Shown one piece after another: positions 1 through 10,441 of a DNA stretch of 64,000 nucleotides. The notes beneath the pieces were generated by a model that made no database searches, had not been told where the DNA came from, and was given only the letters and a program-made list of their open reading frames with translations. The translations under genes and the position numbers were made by a program. The number at the start of each line of letters is the position of its first letter. Position 1 is the stretch's first letter. The DNA is from VYFG01 sp965221795 (GTDB lineage: Bacteria; Pseudomonadota; Gammaproteobacteria; Arenicellales; Poriferihabitantaceae): positions 62,001-126,000 of the forward strand of contig OZ244914.1 in assembly GCA_965221795.1 (NCBI GenBank). Direction: 5' to 3'.

Positions 1-1620
1 GCCTTTCTGGTGACTGCCCTGCTGATTTATGCCTATACCCGCGAATGGCATTCGACCATGGCTCTGCTTGGATGTTCCTTGCTTGCCGTGCTCTGGCAAT
101 TGGGACTACTCAACCTGCTTGGATTCGGAATTGACCCGATGTCCATTCTGGTGCCCTTCCTGATTTTTGCTATCGGAGTCAGCCATGGAGTGCAGGTGGT
201 CAGCGCCATGCAGAACGAGCAGTCGAGAACTGTCGATCGAATGGATGCAGTACGCAAGAGCTTTCGTCTTCTGATCCTGCCAGGCTGTGCCGCACTGGCT
301 TCCGATGTGGTAGGGTTTGTCACCATTTCCCTGATTGATGTGCAGATCATCCGTGAAATCGCCACGGCCGCCGGGATCGGGGTTGCGGCCATTCTTTTGA
401 CCAATCTCATCCTGTTGCCGGTACTTTTGTCTTTTGGGTCAGGAGAAAGCCTCCAGCACCCCCGACTCGAACTACCGTACCGGATACGCTCATGGCTCTC
501 TCGGGTAGCGGAACCCAGAATGGCGGCCGTCGTCATCGGCTTCTGGACCCTGCTGGTCGGCGTGGGCGCGTGGTTTGCTACCGAGGTCCGGATTGGAGAC
601 GAGCATCCGGGAGTGCCAGAACTCAGGCCTGATTCCGTCTACAACCGCGACGCGTGGACGATCAGTGAACATTTCCATATTGGAGTGGATGTACTCACTG
701 TCATCGGCAAGACTCAATCGGAAGGCTGCATTGAATACGGGACGATGACGATACTGGACGATTTCGAATGGGCTATGAGCAGGGTGGAGGGGGTTCAGTC
801 GGTTTCGGGTCTGGCTGGCACCACCAAACGTTTGCACGCTGCCTGGAACGAGGGCAACCTGAAGTGGCAGACCTTGCCCAGAAACCGTTATAGCCTGGTC
901 CAATCGGTGTCCTCGGTACAAACCAGCAGTGGTCTGTTGAATGCCGATTGCAGTGTTATGCCTGTTTACATTTACACCTCTGACCATAAGGCGGAAACCA
1001 TCCAGCGGATAGTAGACGCGGTTCGAACGTTCGATGCCAATAACCCGGCTAGCCCTATCACCTTTCAGCTTGCCGCCGGCAACCTGGGTGTGATGGCAGC
1101 CACGAATGAAGAGGTGGCTGAATCACAGTTTGCGATCGTGGGTTATGTCTTTTCCGCTGTCATAATACTTTGCCTGGCGGCTTTCCGGTCTGTTCGGGCC
1201 GTCCTTTGTATTGTGCTACCCCTTGCCGCCGTCTCTGTACTGGCCTATGCACTAATGGCAATACTGGAAATTGGCTTGAAAATCTCCACGCTTCCGGTCG
1301 TCGCACTGGGGGTGGCGGTGGGAGTGGACTATGGGATCTATGTATATAGCCGCATGCATGGCTACCTCCGCCAAGGTATGGAATATGCCCAGGCATATCA
1401 CCGAACCCTGACCAACACGGGAACCGGCGTCATGCTTACCGGTCTGACGCTTGCAGCCGGTGTGGCCACCTGGATCTTTGCGCCGTTACAGTTTCAGGCA
1501 GATATGGGCACAATCCTGCTTTTCATGTTCCTCGTGAACATGATCGGGGCCATCGTCCTGTTGCCGGCCTTGGGGTCATGGCTATTCCGAGACGCTCATC
1601 ATTCCAGAGAGAACCAGTGA
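1..1620 (+). CDS. RND/MMPL-superfamily exporter, C-terminal part
   Basis: The frame is open from base 1, so the gene begins outside the window and about 540 residues are visible. Two blocks of hydrophobic helices (roughly residues 1-145 and 370-530) flank a large polar periplasmic region (about 190-365), the half-repeat layout of RND-superfamily transporters. The last block carries the GVAVGVDYGIYVYSR segment typical of helix 4 in MMPL/COG1033 exporters. Proteins of this group are inner-membrane, proton-driven exporters; the substrate cannot be told. It converges on the DUF1329/DUF1302 pair, protein families often found near such exporters, so a shared envelope transport role is possible (inference). 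Confidence 0.85.
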   Translation, partial: AFLVTALLIYAYTREWHSTMALLGCSLLAVLWQLGLLNLLGFGIDPMSILVPFLIFAIGVSHGVQVVSAMQNEQSRTVDRMDAVRKSFRLLILPGCAALASDVVGFVTISLIDVQIIREIATAAGIGVAAILLTNLILLPVLLSFGSGESLQHPRLELPYRIRSWLSRVAEPRMAAVVIGFWTLLVGVGAWFATEVRIGDEHPGVPELRPDSVYNRDAWTISEHFHIGVDVLTVIGKTQSEGCIEYGTMTILDDFEWAMSRVEGVQSVSGLAGTTKRLHAAWNEGNLKWQTLPRNRYSLVQSVSSVQTSSGLLNADCSVMPVYIYTSDHKAETIQRIVDAVRTFDANNPASPITFQLAAGNLGVMAATNEEVAESQFAIVGYVFSAVIILCLAAFRSVRAVLCIVLPLAAVSVLAYALMAILEIGLKISTLPVVALGVAVGVDYGIYVYSRMHGYLRQGMEYAQAYHRTLTNTGTGVMLTGLTLAAGVATWIFAPLQFQADMGTILLFMFLVNMIGAIVLLPALGSWLFRDAHHSRENQ

Positions 1621-1655
1621 TCGAGGCCATTGCCATTGACTGGTCGACCTGCTCC

Positions 1656-1672
1656 CGGTGCCTCCAGCACCG
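1656..1672. terminator. Short hairpin between convergent genes
   Basis: CGGTGC and GCACCG form a 6-bp stem with a 5-nt loop in the 64-bp gap between the convergent exporter and DUF1329 genes. There is no T-run, so it is at best a weak terminator. Confidence 0.2.
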
Positions 1673-1684
1673 CTCTGAACCGTG

Positions 1685-3061
1685 TTAGCGGCCCTCGCGT
1701 CGCAAGGCAGCCGGAGTGAAATCTCTCGATTGCAGATCGCTGTCCCAGATACACATCGGGTACTCGTTATCCAGGCCATAGACCAGATAGCGCCCGGCCT
1801 GCATGTCGGTATGTATCTCCAGCGTCGGCCAGACCAGCGGCATCTCATAATAATTGATCACATGTGCTTCTGACAACCGCCAGAATTCGTCCCGGGTGTC
1901 ATAGAGATCGACCATCAGAATCTGCCAGGAATCCTCATCAATGTAGAAGGTTCGTCGTTTGTAGATATGGGATGTGTTGTCCTTCAGATTCGCTTCCACG
2001 ACCCATACCCGGTGTAACTCATAGCGCAGCAGTTCCGGGTTGACATGCAATGGCGTCAGGATATTGGCATATGTCTGGTGGCGACTGTGTAATTGGTATG
2101 CGTTATAGGGCACGAACATCTCACGCTTGCCTACCAATTCCCAGTCGTACCGGTCAATTGCACCATTGAACATATCCAGTTGATCGGCTGTGCGTAATCC
2201 ATCCGAAGAGGTACCCGGATTATCATAGGCCACATTCGGAGCTCGTCGAACCCTGCGCTGGCCCGGATTATAGGTCCAAGCACTTCGTGTCTCCTGCACC
2301 TGATTCATGGTTTCATGAACCAGCAGAATATCCCCGGCAAGTCGGGCCGGTGCCAAGACCGTGGATTTGTAAAGAAACATGGTATTGTCGAGCACTTGAG
2401 TGGTCATTCCGGGCAGGGAATACCGCAATTCCGCTTCCAGCCGTTGCTTGACCACCGTGTAGTCTCCACTGCGGGTGACAGCAGCTGAGCCAAACGTACA
2501 GGACAATGCCTCACCCCGATATCGCAACAAGTGATTCCAGATGACCTCCTGACCTGTTTGTGGAATCGGGAAAGGGATGCCGATGACGGCATTCGCAACC
2601 CCATTGCCCCCATCCACCAGAGTCGCTGTGGCCGCAATATCACGGGTCGCTTCATAGATTCGTGGTGGGTTGGCCGCACTTCGTCGAGTCGGATATACCG
2701 ACATGTGAAAAGAAGGGTACCGTTCCAGCATCCGTTGATGTCCGACCGAAAGCCGATCCCGATAGGAATCAACATTTGTGCCGTCAATCACGAACAGGGA
2801 CGAATCAGCTGCAAACGGATCCCGGTGATGTTCCCCTGCCACATAGCCGACCGGAGGCTGGGTAATGCCGCCTGCCCATTCTGGAATCGTGCCCTCAGCA
2901 TTACCCGCCCGTTCGCCCCCAAGCGGAGTCAGGTCACCTCCCAGGAGTGCCACTTGGTCCGCGGGCAACCCGGCCCATGCCGGCAATATCAGGGCACTGC
3001 CGAAGACAACCATTAGAGCGATTTGCAGCATGACCGCCTGGATAAAATGCTTTATGTTCAT
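1685..3061 (-). CDS. DUF1329 family exported protein
   Basis: 458 residues with a signal peptide (hydrophobic residues about 8-28, cut near WAG). The mature start, with LGGDLTPLGGERAGNAEGTIPEW, is the recognisable DUF1329 beginning, and the remainder follows the family through to the C terminus. The fold is thought to resemble LolA/LolB lipoprotein carriers, and the family sits in the periplasm or outer membrane. It starts 10 bp after the DUF1302 gene stops, so the two are almost certainly co-transcribed. In other proteobacteria these families pair with RND exporters for hydrophobic compounds (established association). The specific cargo here is unknown. Confidence 0.85.
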   Translation of the reverse strand: MNIKHFIQAVMLQIALMVVFGSALILPAWAGLPADQVALLGGDLTPLGGERAGNAEGTIPEWAGGITQPPVGYVAGEHHRDPFAADSSLFVIDGTNVDSYRDRLSVGHQRMLERYPSFHMSVYPTRRSAANPPRIYEATRDIAATATLVDGGNGVANAVIGIPFPIPQTGQEVIWNHLLRYRGEALSCTFGSAAVTRSGDYTVVKQRLEAELRYSLPGMTTQVLDNTMFLYKSTVLAPARLAGDILLVHETMNQVQETRSAWTYNPGQRRVRRAPNVAYDNPGTSSDGLRTADQLDMFNGAIDRYDWELVGKREMFVPYNAYQLHSRHQTYANILTPLHVNPELLRYELHRVWVVEANLKDNTSHIYKRRTFYIDEDSWQILMVDLYDTRDEFWRLSEAHVINYYEMPLVWPTLEIHTDMQAGRYLVYGLDNEYPMCIWDSDLQSRDFTPAALRREGR

Positions 3062-3071
3062 GGTGTATCCC

Positions 3072-5144
3072 TCAAAATGAATACTTGACCGAAGCGGAGA
3101 CGAAGTCTCGATCGCTCAATTCATTCCCATCGCCAGTATACCGGGTATATCCAATGTCCCCTTGCCAACGGCTCAAGTAGTCTGCTCGCACGCCAAGGGT
3201 GAGAGCCATTCTTCCTTCTACGAATGGACCGATGGGTGAAGGGCTGTTACCGCTGACATCATGCAGGAATTGGGCATATGGATGCAGGTGGATGGATCCA
3301 ATCGCATTGTAGTAGTCAAGTCGCGCGGCCATTCGATACCCCCATGACGTAGCATCGGCATCCGCTTTTCCCGAAGCATTCGGATTCGTAATGATGTCAA
3401 AATCCGGTGGATCGGAATAGAGCCCTCCGGCAGGGCTTTCGAGCGGTTGTTCCGTGATATTGTGGACATGCAGAAGCGCCGCTTCTGCCACCAATACCAG
3501 TCCACTCGCTCCCAGTGCCGGCCCAAACAAACGCGTCGCGGTTGCCTGCAACTGGCTGACATCGTGTTCAATATAACCGGGCACGAGTCCGGGACGATAA
3601 CTACGCAGAAAATCTGGCAGTCTGGCCGAGTTTTCTGCCGCCAAGCCGAGAGCCGTGAGCATCGGTAGCAAGCCCTCTCCCACTACCCGTCGCTCGGCCC
3701 TTTGCAACGGCACATCCTGACGAAAGGAATACTCTCCCTGCAATGCCCAACCTGATGAGCCCAGCTCGGTATTGAAACTGATTCCGAGCAGTTGGATATC
3801 TTCGGCATACTCATGGAGATATTCACTCCGCGTTGCATACCGGCCTGCCGCCAATCCTCCCGCCAGCCCAGAGACCTGGTCCTGAACCCGCTTCGGTACG
3901 CTCTCGGGAGGAATCTGCCCTGCCATCGCCGCTTGCTGGGCTTGTTGGGTAACTACTCCGATTGTGGTGGACCCTGGGCTGGACACGGCACCGGCAACTG
4001 CCAGGCCCTCGCGGATGGCTTGTATCGAAGGCGTCCGCGCCGTCACCGTGGGCAATCGGCTATGATAATTGATGAAATAGAAACCAAATTCCGTATGATT
4101 CAGGTCTTCGGCGAGATAGTGCAATGCGACCCCGTACTGTCCGTCATCCTCCGGCAGATGGTCCTGGTTGGCGCGAGGCACCTGCGCAAAGCCTGGAGTG
4201 AGGGGTCCGAGCCCTGCCCTACCCAAATCCCCATTGACCACCGGGGTCAACGGGCCAATGCCACGTCCCTGATCCAATGTCAACGGGATCGGGTTATTCG
4301 GGTGTAATCGTTCCAATATGGTGTCAATCACCACTCGGTCAGCTCCGGCACCGACATAGTCCGTCGTAGAGAAATAGCTGCCAACCGGCTCAATACGGGT
4401 TTTCTCCCAATCATACTGATAGAAGCCAGACAACGACAATGTATCACTCGGGTCGAAGGTCACCGATACCAAGCCGACCGGCAGCATCGCCTCACGCAAC
4501 TCGGACCCGGGCAATCGCAGCTTACCCACATCAAAGGGATTGATTGCATTGATTCCATTTGGGATAAAAGTACTCTCCCCCCAGTTCAATACATGCTTGC
4601 CAAGACGAACATCTACTGGCATATTGCCTATATCAAACCCAGCTGTCAGGTAGGCATCCAACACTTCCACATTTTTCCCCACCCGCTCCTTGGCCGCGCT
4701 ACTCAAGGGAGTACGCTCCCGGTCCTCGCTTTCATTCTCAAAATCAATGAATCCGGTCGCCCGGACAAACACGCCAAGGTGGTTTTGGGTCAAATGCAGA
4801 TCCGTCACAAACTTGGACGTGTTACTGACGACACCACGATCATAGTTGAGATTGCCATCATTCCCGTTGGCATCCTTGGCCAGTTCAAAGTCTCTTTTTT
4901 CGACTCGGACAGTCGCCCCATGGGAGATCGTCGTATTCAGGCTGCCCTCCAGCTCTCCAGATCCGAATTCAAATGCCTTGGCCGGCACTATTCCGAGCAT
5001 GGGGCATAGCAGAAAAAAGCCCCCAATCCATGATGCCCGAACAAGCCATCGTCGACTTGCCCGTTGATGAATAGGGTATGCTGGGCATTTGATCGGTTTC
5101 GCATTCAACGCCCGATTTTCTCGAGACTCTGATGTCTTTTTCAT
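3072..5144 (-). CDS. DUF1302 family outer-membrane protein
   Basis: 690 residues from the ATG that begins MKKTSES, with an AGGG upstream. An in-frame ATG 29 codons further up would put a long polar stretch before the signal sequence and is less likely. After the arginine-rich segment comes a hydrophobic stretch (about residues 45-65) ending in AKA, a plausible signal peptide. The mature part contains LNWGESTFIPNGINAINPFD, a DUF1302 hallmark, and alternating beta-rich segments ending in aromatic F (VKYSF), as in outer-membrane barrels. Its partner DUF1329 gene follows immediately. Likely role: outer-membrane component for hydrophobic or steroid-like molecules (family-level inference). Confidence 0.85.
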   Translation of the reverse strand: MKKTSESRENRALNAKPIKCPAYPIHQRASRRWLVRASWIGGFFLLCPMLGIVPAKAFEFGSGELEGSLNTTISHGATVRVEKRDFELAKDANGNDGNLNYDRGVVSNTSKFVTDLHLTQNHLGVFVRATGFIDFENESEDRERTPLSSAAKERVGKNVEVLDAYLTAGFDIGNMPVDVRLGKHVLNWGESTFIPNGINAINPFDVGKLRLPGSELREAMLPVGLVSVTFDPSDTLSLSGFYQYDWEKTRIEPVGSYFSTTDYVGAGADRVVIDTILERLHPNNPIPLTLDQGRGIGPLTPVVNGDLGRAGLGPLTPGFAQVPRANQDHLPEDDGQYGVALHYLAEDLNHTEFGFYFINYHSRLPTVTARTPSIQAIREGLAVAGAVSSPGSTTIGVVTQQAQQAAMAGQIPPESVPKRVQDQVSGLAGGLAAGRYATRSEYLHEYAEDIQLLGISFNTELGSSGWALQGEYSFRQDVPLQRAERRVVGEGLLPMLTALGLAAENSARLPDFLRSYRPGLVPGYIEHDVSQLQATATRLFGPALGASGLVLVAEAALLHVHNITEQPLESPAGGLYSDPPDFDIITNPNASGKADADATSWGYRMAARLDYYNAIGSIHLHPYAQFLHDVSGNSPSPIGPFVEGRMALTLGVRADYLSRWQGDIGYTRYTGDGNELSDRDFVSASVKYSF

Positions 5145-5909
5145 TGATTTGCCCTGTTTCAATTTGATCGGTGACCAGTGCCGACCGCCGTCAAACCATG
5201 TCGGAAAGTGGCACAGCAAGGGTTGTGACACTTGGTATACACAGTTTCGCGATGCCAGTGCCCAGGGTTAGCGGGGCAACCGATGTCACGTATGTGACTC
5301 CGGGTCACTTCATACCGATTTCTCAGGACCCTGCCAACAATAGGTCAGCAGTTTTCTCGACACTCACCGCAACATATAACATGGTATGAAAGCCATCATT
5401 TACATACTATCCGTTTCTACTCCACAGGGAAAGTACGGAATCAGGATATTTTCACGGGGGGTCATAACTTGGCCAAGAACATCCGATCATAATGAGTGCG
5501 CTGCGGATTGCGGCCATTTCTCGATTTGCTACACTCATGGAAGCGATTTTTATTGCCAATCGCCTGTCAGAAGTCACAGGAATCAGAGTAATAAAATATC
5601 AGGGGAGCTTATATCCATCTGCCATGCCCTTGGAATAGGAAATCTCCATTTCATATCAATTAGTTATAAGAAATATCTATTTGAAGTTTCGATTAGGGTT
5701 TGGCAAACGAGTTATGATCATATAAAACACAGGGATCCAGCGATATCTCCGACCGCGTCGCACAATTCATACATTGCATGGTGAATGAGGGGCGCAGTAC
5801 ACCAGATTGGAACCACCAGCCGCCGCGATCAAGCCCGGAGACAACACAGTATCCGGACTTTAGCGGATATCAGAAGTGGTCTGGTTGCGCCGCCTGCTGG
5901 CGGCGGTAG
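5145..5909. other. Intergenic region, no gene seen
   Basis: About 765 bp, clearly AT-richer from about 5320 to 5770. It must hold the promoter of the DUF1302/DUF1329 pair near its left end. Open frames here have no recognisable protein content and poor start contexts. I see no RNA gene or mobile element. Confidence 0.5.
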
Positions 5910-6185
5910 TTATGCCGCGGGGATTCCGGCGATCAGCACGCCCAGGATCGCAGTGGCCGCCGCGATCCCGCCGAGCATGGCGAGAAGGAGTCGTTTTTCC
6001 CGTTTGGCCATGTCGGTCTTCCAGTTGGCCATGTCGGCCCGCAACCGGTCCAGAGCGGATTCGTTTTCGGCAGATTTGGTATTCATGCGTTCCTCCAGAA
6101 TGGCGATCTCTTTCGCCCGTTCCTGATGCTGTTCTTCAACTTTCCGGATCCGGGTTTCCAGATCCCGGTTACTGGATGCATTCAT
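5910..6185 (-). CDS. Small coiled-coil protein with C-terminal membrane anchor
   Basis: 91 residues. Residues 5-65 are strongly charged and heptad-like (coiled coil); residues 67-90 form one hydrophobic helix rich in Ala, Gly and Ile. The start is supported by TAGGA seven bases upstream of ATG. I do not recognise a named family. The layout (coiled coil followed by a single tail anchor) is the same as that of the DUF1640-like protein at 30.7-31.4 kb, so a related membrane-tethered role is possible. It stands alone between two longer intergenic stretches. Confidence 0.6.
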   Translation of the reverse strand: MNASSNRDLETRIRKVEEQHQERAKEIAILEERMNTKSAENESALDRLRADMANWKTDMAKREKRLLLAMLGGIAAATAILGVLIAGIPAA

Positions 6186-6620
6186 CTTCCTATCCTAACG
6201 ATTGCCGACCGGTTTTTCAAGTTTCCGCTGGCCGCTTCCGCAACGCATCCCGCTCCTTTGACAATTTCTGATCCGATCTGCAACTCGGTTGGGAATAATG
6301 GTAATATTGTTCCTGTAGCAAATCGAGAAGCGGTCGATTTCCTTTTCGCAAGCAAATTGACCCTTTGTGCGGGCTCGGTGTCCCAAGGTCATCCACCGGT
6401 TTTCTAAAGCCGCCGTTTCCATTCGGAGGCTTTATTGCTTGTGTGCTGGAAATCAGTTTGCAAGCTGAATGGTTACTGATTGGCAAGCGGTGTGTACACC
6501 ACAGGACTTCGGCTGGCGTCTGGTGTAAGAATGCCAGAGTGACCGCGCATCGGTTTCCGGGGCCGGATTACCCAGCGATGGCTTCGGACGCAGTCTTGAG
6601 ATAGCCGGGGGCAGGCCGGA
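6186..6620. other. Intergenic region, nothing recognised
   Basis: About 435 bp between the helicase stop and the small coiled-coil gene start, both minus strand. Short frames on both strands lack known motifs. It probably holds the promoter of the small gene. Confidence 0.4.
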
Positions 6621-9560
6621 TTACCCTGCCATTTTCCTGTGGCCGGTCCGGCGTCCCCGGCACCGAGGATAGTTCACGCACCCAAGAAACGGGCCGTACT
6701 TGCCTGTCCGCTCGACCAGCCAGCCGTCGGGGCATGCCGGGCAGGACCGAAAGGTCGCCCCGCAGGCGCATTTGCTGGTGTCCGACACGGCTTCGTTTCG
6801 GAGCGGCAGTCCGGCACCGCAGGCCGCGCACACGGGCAGGCTCGCGCCGCAATGATGCCTATGCTCGCAGGCATACCGGAATCTGCCATCCGGCACCAGA
6901 TGCCCTTCACATCTTGGACAGCGATACCGGCGACGCCTGTTCTGCCCCGTTTTCATCATGTCTGTCATTTCCGCTACCTCATACTCCCCGTCCTCCAGCA
7001 GTTCGTTCACGAAGTCCGACGGCTGATCCGGCCTGGCGATGATCGTGACCGACCTGCGCGCCCGGGTGAGTGCCACATAAAACACGCGGCGCTCTTCGGC
7101 ATGTTCGTACGGCTCTGGCTCGGGTAGCACGAGGTCGAGCAATGGATCGTCAACGATTTCGGACGGCAAGCCGAGACGCCCGCTGTCGGCACCCAGTATA
7201 ACCACATGGTCCGCCTCCAGCCCCTTCGAAGCATGAATGGACTGGAAGGACAACGACAGGCCCGGATGACGTTGCCCCAAGCGTGAGAGATTTTTCGGCC
7301 GCTGCCGGTGGTAGCGCCCGACCAGCAGTACGCTTTCTGGTTCTTTCCCTGCCTGTTCCTGCAGTCGGGCTAGCGCCCGTTCCAAAGCTTCGTCGCTACG
7401 GTTCCTCCCGTTTTCCTGGTTCCATAGGACATAGATTGCGGGTTCCGGAGTCGTGCCTGCAGGAACCACCTCCTTTGCGACCTGGGAGGGGTTCCGGAGA
7501 ATGAATCGTCGCGCAGGATGTGCGATGCGGTCTACGTTGCGAAAGGTGCGCCCGAGGTCCATGATCTGATGAATATCTTTCCTGCTTCCGAAAGTGCCGC
7601 CGAAGATGCGACCGAAATTACACATCAGGTGAATGTCGGAACCCGAGAACCGATAGATCGACTGCCAGTCGTCACCCACGGCAAAAAGGCGGCAATCCGG
7701 GTGCTGTTCCTTGAGCGCAAGGAGCAGGTCGGCCCGCCCTCTCGAAAGGTCCTGGAACTCGTCTACCAGCAGGTGCCGGTAGGGACTCTGGTAGCGGCTC
7801 TCCCGGACATGATCCGTGGCCCGGGAAATCATGTCATCGAAATCGATGTATCCTCCCAGTCGCTTCTGGTATTCTCTATAAATGGGTTCGAATATTTTCA
7901 GGAAAGCCCGCCCGCGCCTGCGGTCTCGTTGGTGACTCAGGCCTTTCGCCTTGTCACGGCATTCCTCCATCGTCGTTCCCGATCCCTTGAAATGCCGGAG
8001 GAATGTGCCGAGAGTGCCGGTGAAGTCGTCGAACTGTCCCATGTTCTTGAGCCGGGAAAGGATTTCCTGTGTGGAGATGGGGTTCAGGACCACGTATGGA
8101 GTCAGTTTTTCTTCCAGCGCGGACAACAGTATCCCTTCGGATTTCTCATAGCTGTAGGTCTCCACCAGTGTCGTACCATACTCAGCATGCACCGTCCGCT
8201 TCCATTCCATGCCCGCCAGGTATTCCGCCCGGTCTACACAGGGTGCCGTTGTGAGGTACTCGTTGCCGTTCCGGTCTTTTTCCCGTCTCACGCCGAAGTG
8301 TTCGAGGTAGACGCCGCTTGTCGTCAGTCGAAAATCCGGCGTGTAGTCCTTCCGTCCGATCGCCGGCAATGCATGCTCATAGACCGGCTCGTACTCATAG
8401 GCAATCCCGTTGATGCATAGCCAGTTGGCGATCTCCAGCTCCTCGAAACTGCGGACCAGTTCCCCCTGGAGGGTTCTCAGTTCATGACTTTCGATGTAAC
8501 TGAAGTATTCGTGCTGGCTCCCGAAATCCCACTCATTCCGGGAGGGTACGAGGAATTCGCTGAACCAGCGCAGCAGCAGCAACCCGGCCTTCCGGTCATT
8601 TTCCAGCCACTGCAGAAGCATCTCCTTGAGAAGAATCTGAAAGGCCTTGTCGTCGGTGGCCTGAGGGGCCAGGGACGGCTTCCGTCCCTCGACCTCGGCG
8701 ATGATGTCGTAGGCCAGCTTGTGGAACGTCATCGCCGGCACTTCGGCATCGCAACGTTGCCGGATTCGTTCGGCCATTTCTCCCGCTGCACTCCTCCCGA
8801 ACGCCATCAGCAGGATCTCTTCCGGCCTCCGGATGCCCCGGCTGATGAGGTAGGCGGCCTTGGCGGTGATCACGCTGGTCTTGCCGGAGCCGGCACCCGC
8901 CAGCACGAGCGTGGCATCCTCGTCACAGACGATGACCCGCCGCTGGCCCTCGGTCAGGGGCACGGTCTCCATCGTTTCGAAGAAGCCGACCATCTCCGTC
9001 ACTTCTCTGGTCATGTAGTCGTCGACGGCCCGGTCCCGAAAGTCATCCGGCGCCTCATGAAATTTCCGGATCTTTCCGATGCACTCCTGAAGTTCCGCGG
9101 TCAGCATAGCGTCCGGCAGGTCGGTCGGAAGAAACCGGAAAAGCGCCTCCGCCTGCTGCCGAAACGGCTCCACGAGGCAGGCTGCCGGGAAATTTCGTGG
9201 GGCCTCGAGCCGGTCGACAACGCCGGCAAGCGACTGCATGGCCCCACGGCATGGCTCGATCTCCCGTCGCCATGCTTCCTGCCATGCCTCGTTCAGTGCA
9301 TGGGTGAAGGTCTCTGCCCTGTTCGGTGCGAGGCAGGAAAATACCACCTGGCCTCGGTCCATCAGCGGAATTTCAATTACTCCCCTCCGCAAGAACCGGG
9401 TGCGGACACTCGACCGCCCGGCAATGGCCACGAACGGGATGGTCCGCGGACGGCGCCCAAGAACCGTCAAGCCTTCGGTGCCGAATTCCAGCCCGACCCG
9501 GGTGTCTCCCGAGAGGAAACAGAAACCCCGGCAGACGACTCCGCGTTTTATTTTCATCAT
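6621..9560 (-). CDS. UvrD/Rep-family DNA helicase (HelD-like) with C-terminal zinc fingers
   Basis: 979 residues. Superfamily 1 helicase motifs are clear: Q-motif TEGQRRVI near 203, Walker A AGAGSGKTSV at 221-230, motif II LLVDEFQDLS in the middle, and DDWQSIYRFSGSD, FQSIHASKGLEADHVV and VALTRARR further on. The N-terminal 200 residues resemble the DNA helicase IV lead-in. The last about 95 residues hold several CxxC pairs, ending in GPFLGCVNYPRC, the topoisomerase-type C4 zinc finger. Role: ATP-driven 3'-5' unwinding in repair or recombination. The gene is monocistronic and GC-rich. An anti-phage or plasmid context is possible for such helicases, but nothing next to it supports this. Confidence 0.85.
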   Translation of the reverse strand: MMKIKRGVVCRGFCFLSGDTRVGLEFGTEGLTVLGRRPRTIPFVAIAGRSSVRTRFLRRGVIEIPLMDRGQVVFSCLAPNRAETFTHALNEAWQEAWRREIEPCRGAMQSLAGVVDRLEAPRNFPAACLVEPFRQQAEALFRFLPTDLPDAMLTAELQECIGKIRKFHEAPDDFRDRAVDDYMTREVTEMVGFFETMETVPLTEGQRRVIVCDEDATLVLAGAGSGKTSVITAKAAYLISRGIRRPEEILLMAFGRSAAGEMAERIRQRCDAEVPAMTFHKLAYDIIAEVEGRKPSLAPQATDDKAFQILLKEMLLQWLENDRKAGLLLLRWFSEFLVPSRNEWDFGSQHEYFSYIESHELRTLQGELVRSFEELEIANWLCINGIAYEYEPVYEHALPAIGRKDYTPDFRLTTSGVYLEHFGVRREKDRNGNEYLTTAPCVDRAEYLAGMEWKRTVHAEYGTTLVETYSYEKSEGILLSALEEKLTPYVVLNPISTQEILSRLKNMGQFDDFTGTLGTFLRHFKGSGTTMEECRDKAKGLSHQRDRRRGRAFLKIFEPIYREYQKRLGGYIDFDDMISRATDHVRESRYQSPYRHLLVDEFQDLSRGRADLLLALKEQHPDCRLFAVGDDWQSIYRFSGSDIHLMCNFGRIFGGTFGSRKDIHQIMDLGRTFRNVDRIAHPARRFILRNPSQVAKEVVPAGTTPEPAIYVLWNQENGRNRSDEALERALARLQEQAGKEPESVLLVGRYHRQRPKNLSRLGQRHPGLSLSFQSIHASKGLEADHVVILGADSGRLGLPSEIVDDPLLDLVLPEPEPYEHAEERRVFYVALTRARRSVTIIARPDQPSDFVNELLEDGEYEVAEMTDMMKTGQNRRRRYRCPRCEGHLVPDGRFRYACEHRHHCGASLPVCAACGAGLPLRNEAVSDTSKCACGATFRSCPACPDGWLVERTGKYGPFLGCVNYPRCRGRRTGHRKMAG

Positions 9561-10265
9561 CGAATTCTTGTTGCAAGCTCTTATATAGATCCGGCAGCCT
9601 TTCCGCCGGTGTCATTGGACTGCATCCTGATAACCGTCAAGTTGTACTCTGATAGGCTGCAACGATAAAGAGTGCGAATCAGACAAACAATCCTGATCTG
9701 TTCAGCCATAATCAAATGATCGGCAAGAATACGGTCACATATGCGGAGTCTTCAGGTTGCCGCCTCCTCTCCGGGAAACTGAAGAGCACCCTTATTAATT
9801 GGATAGTCTCTTATACTCGTTTCAATTATTCCTAGTCACCGTTCCGAGCCGGTTATTTGCGGAATGATTCTTTCTGGTCGCATCCCAACTGTCCTGCAGT
9901 ACTCCGACACCCGACCTGCCCGCCCTTCATCCGACCCAGATTCCAATCGACAGCGACCGAGAGTCTCGAATCGACTTCGAGTAGGACGGCCTGCCCCCTA
10001 ACCTGCTCCCGATCACCGACGTCACACCCAAATGCGGCGAGTCCGAGTGTTTTCACCACGACTCATGCCCCCCATTTGATCAACCGATGCACGCCAAGTG
10101 GATGCCAAGTCGAACGAGAGTATGGGCCAAGCCCATTCCATTCAACATTCCGAAAGGTACCGAGCCAATGCAGTCTATTGGGGTTTATTCGATTGCTTGG
10201 TATAATCTCTCAAGCCCCACTATGACCCTCCCAGTTCAAACATTGAGAGGAATTGTGGGTCTTGA
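9561..10265. other. Intergenic region before tRNA-Ser
   Basis: About 700 bp between the helicase start and tRNA-Ser. A short minus-strand frame at 9853-10059 has no recognisable content. The helicase and tRNA promoters must lie here, but I could not pick them confidently. No attachment-site repeat of the tRNA 3' end was seen in the window. Confidence 0.4.
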
Positions 10266-10356
<91 letters not shown>

Positions 10357-10441
10357 CCTTGCATAAAAGTATCGACGTCGTTTGGCTCGTATCCCGAAAC
10401 GACTTTGGAAAATTTGGATGCTATGGAATGTCGAGTTGATC

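Noticed and set aside
8484..9668. 394-codon open frame antisense to the helicase
   Set aside because: Overlaps conserved helicase motifs on the other strand and has low-complexity Pro/Arg/Gly content.
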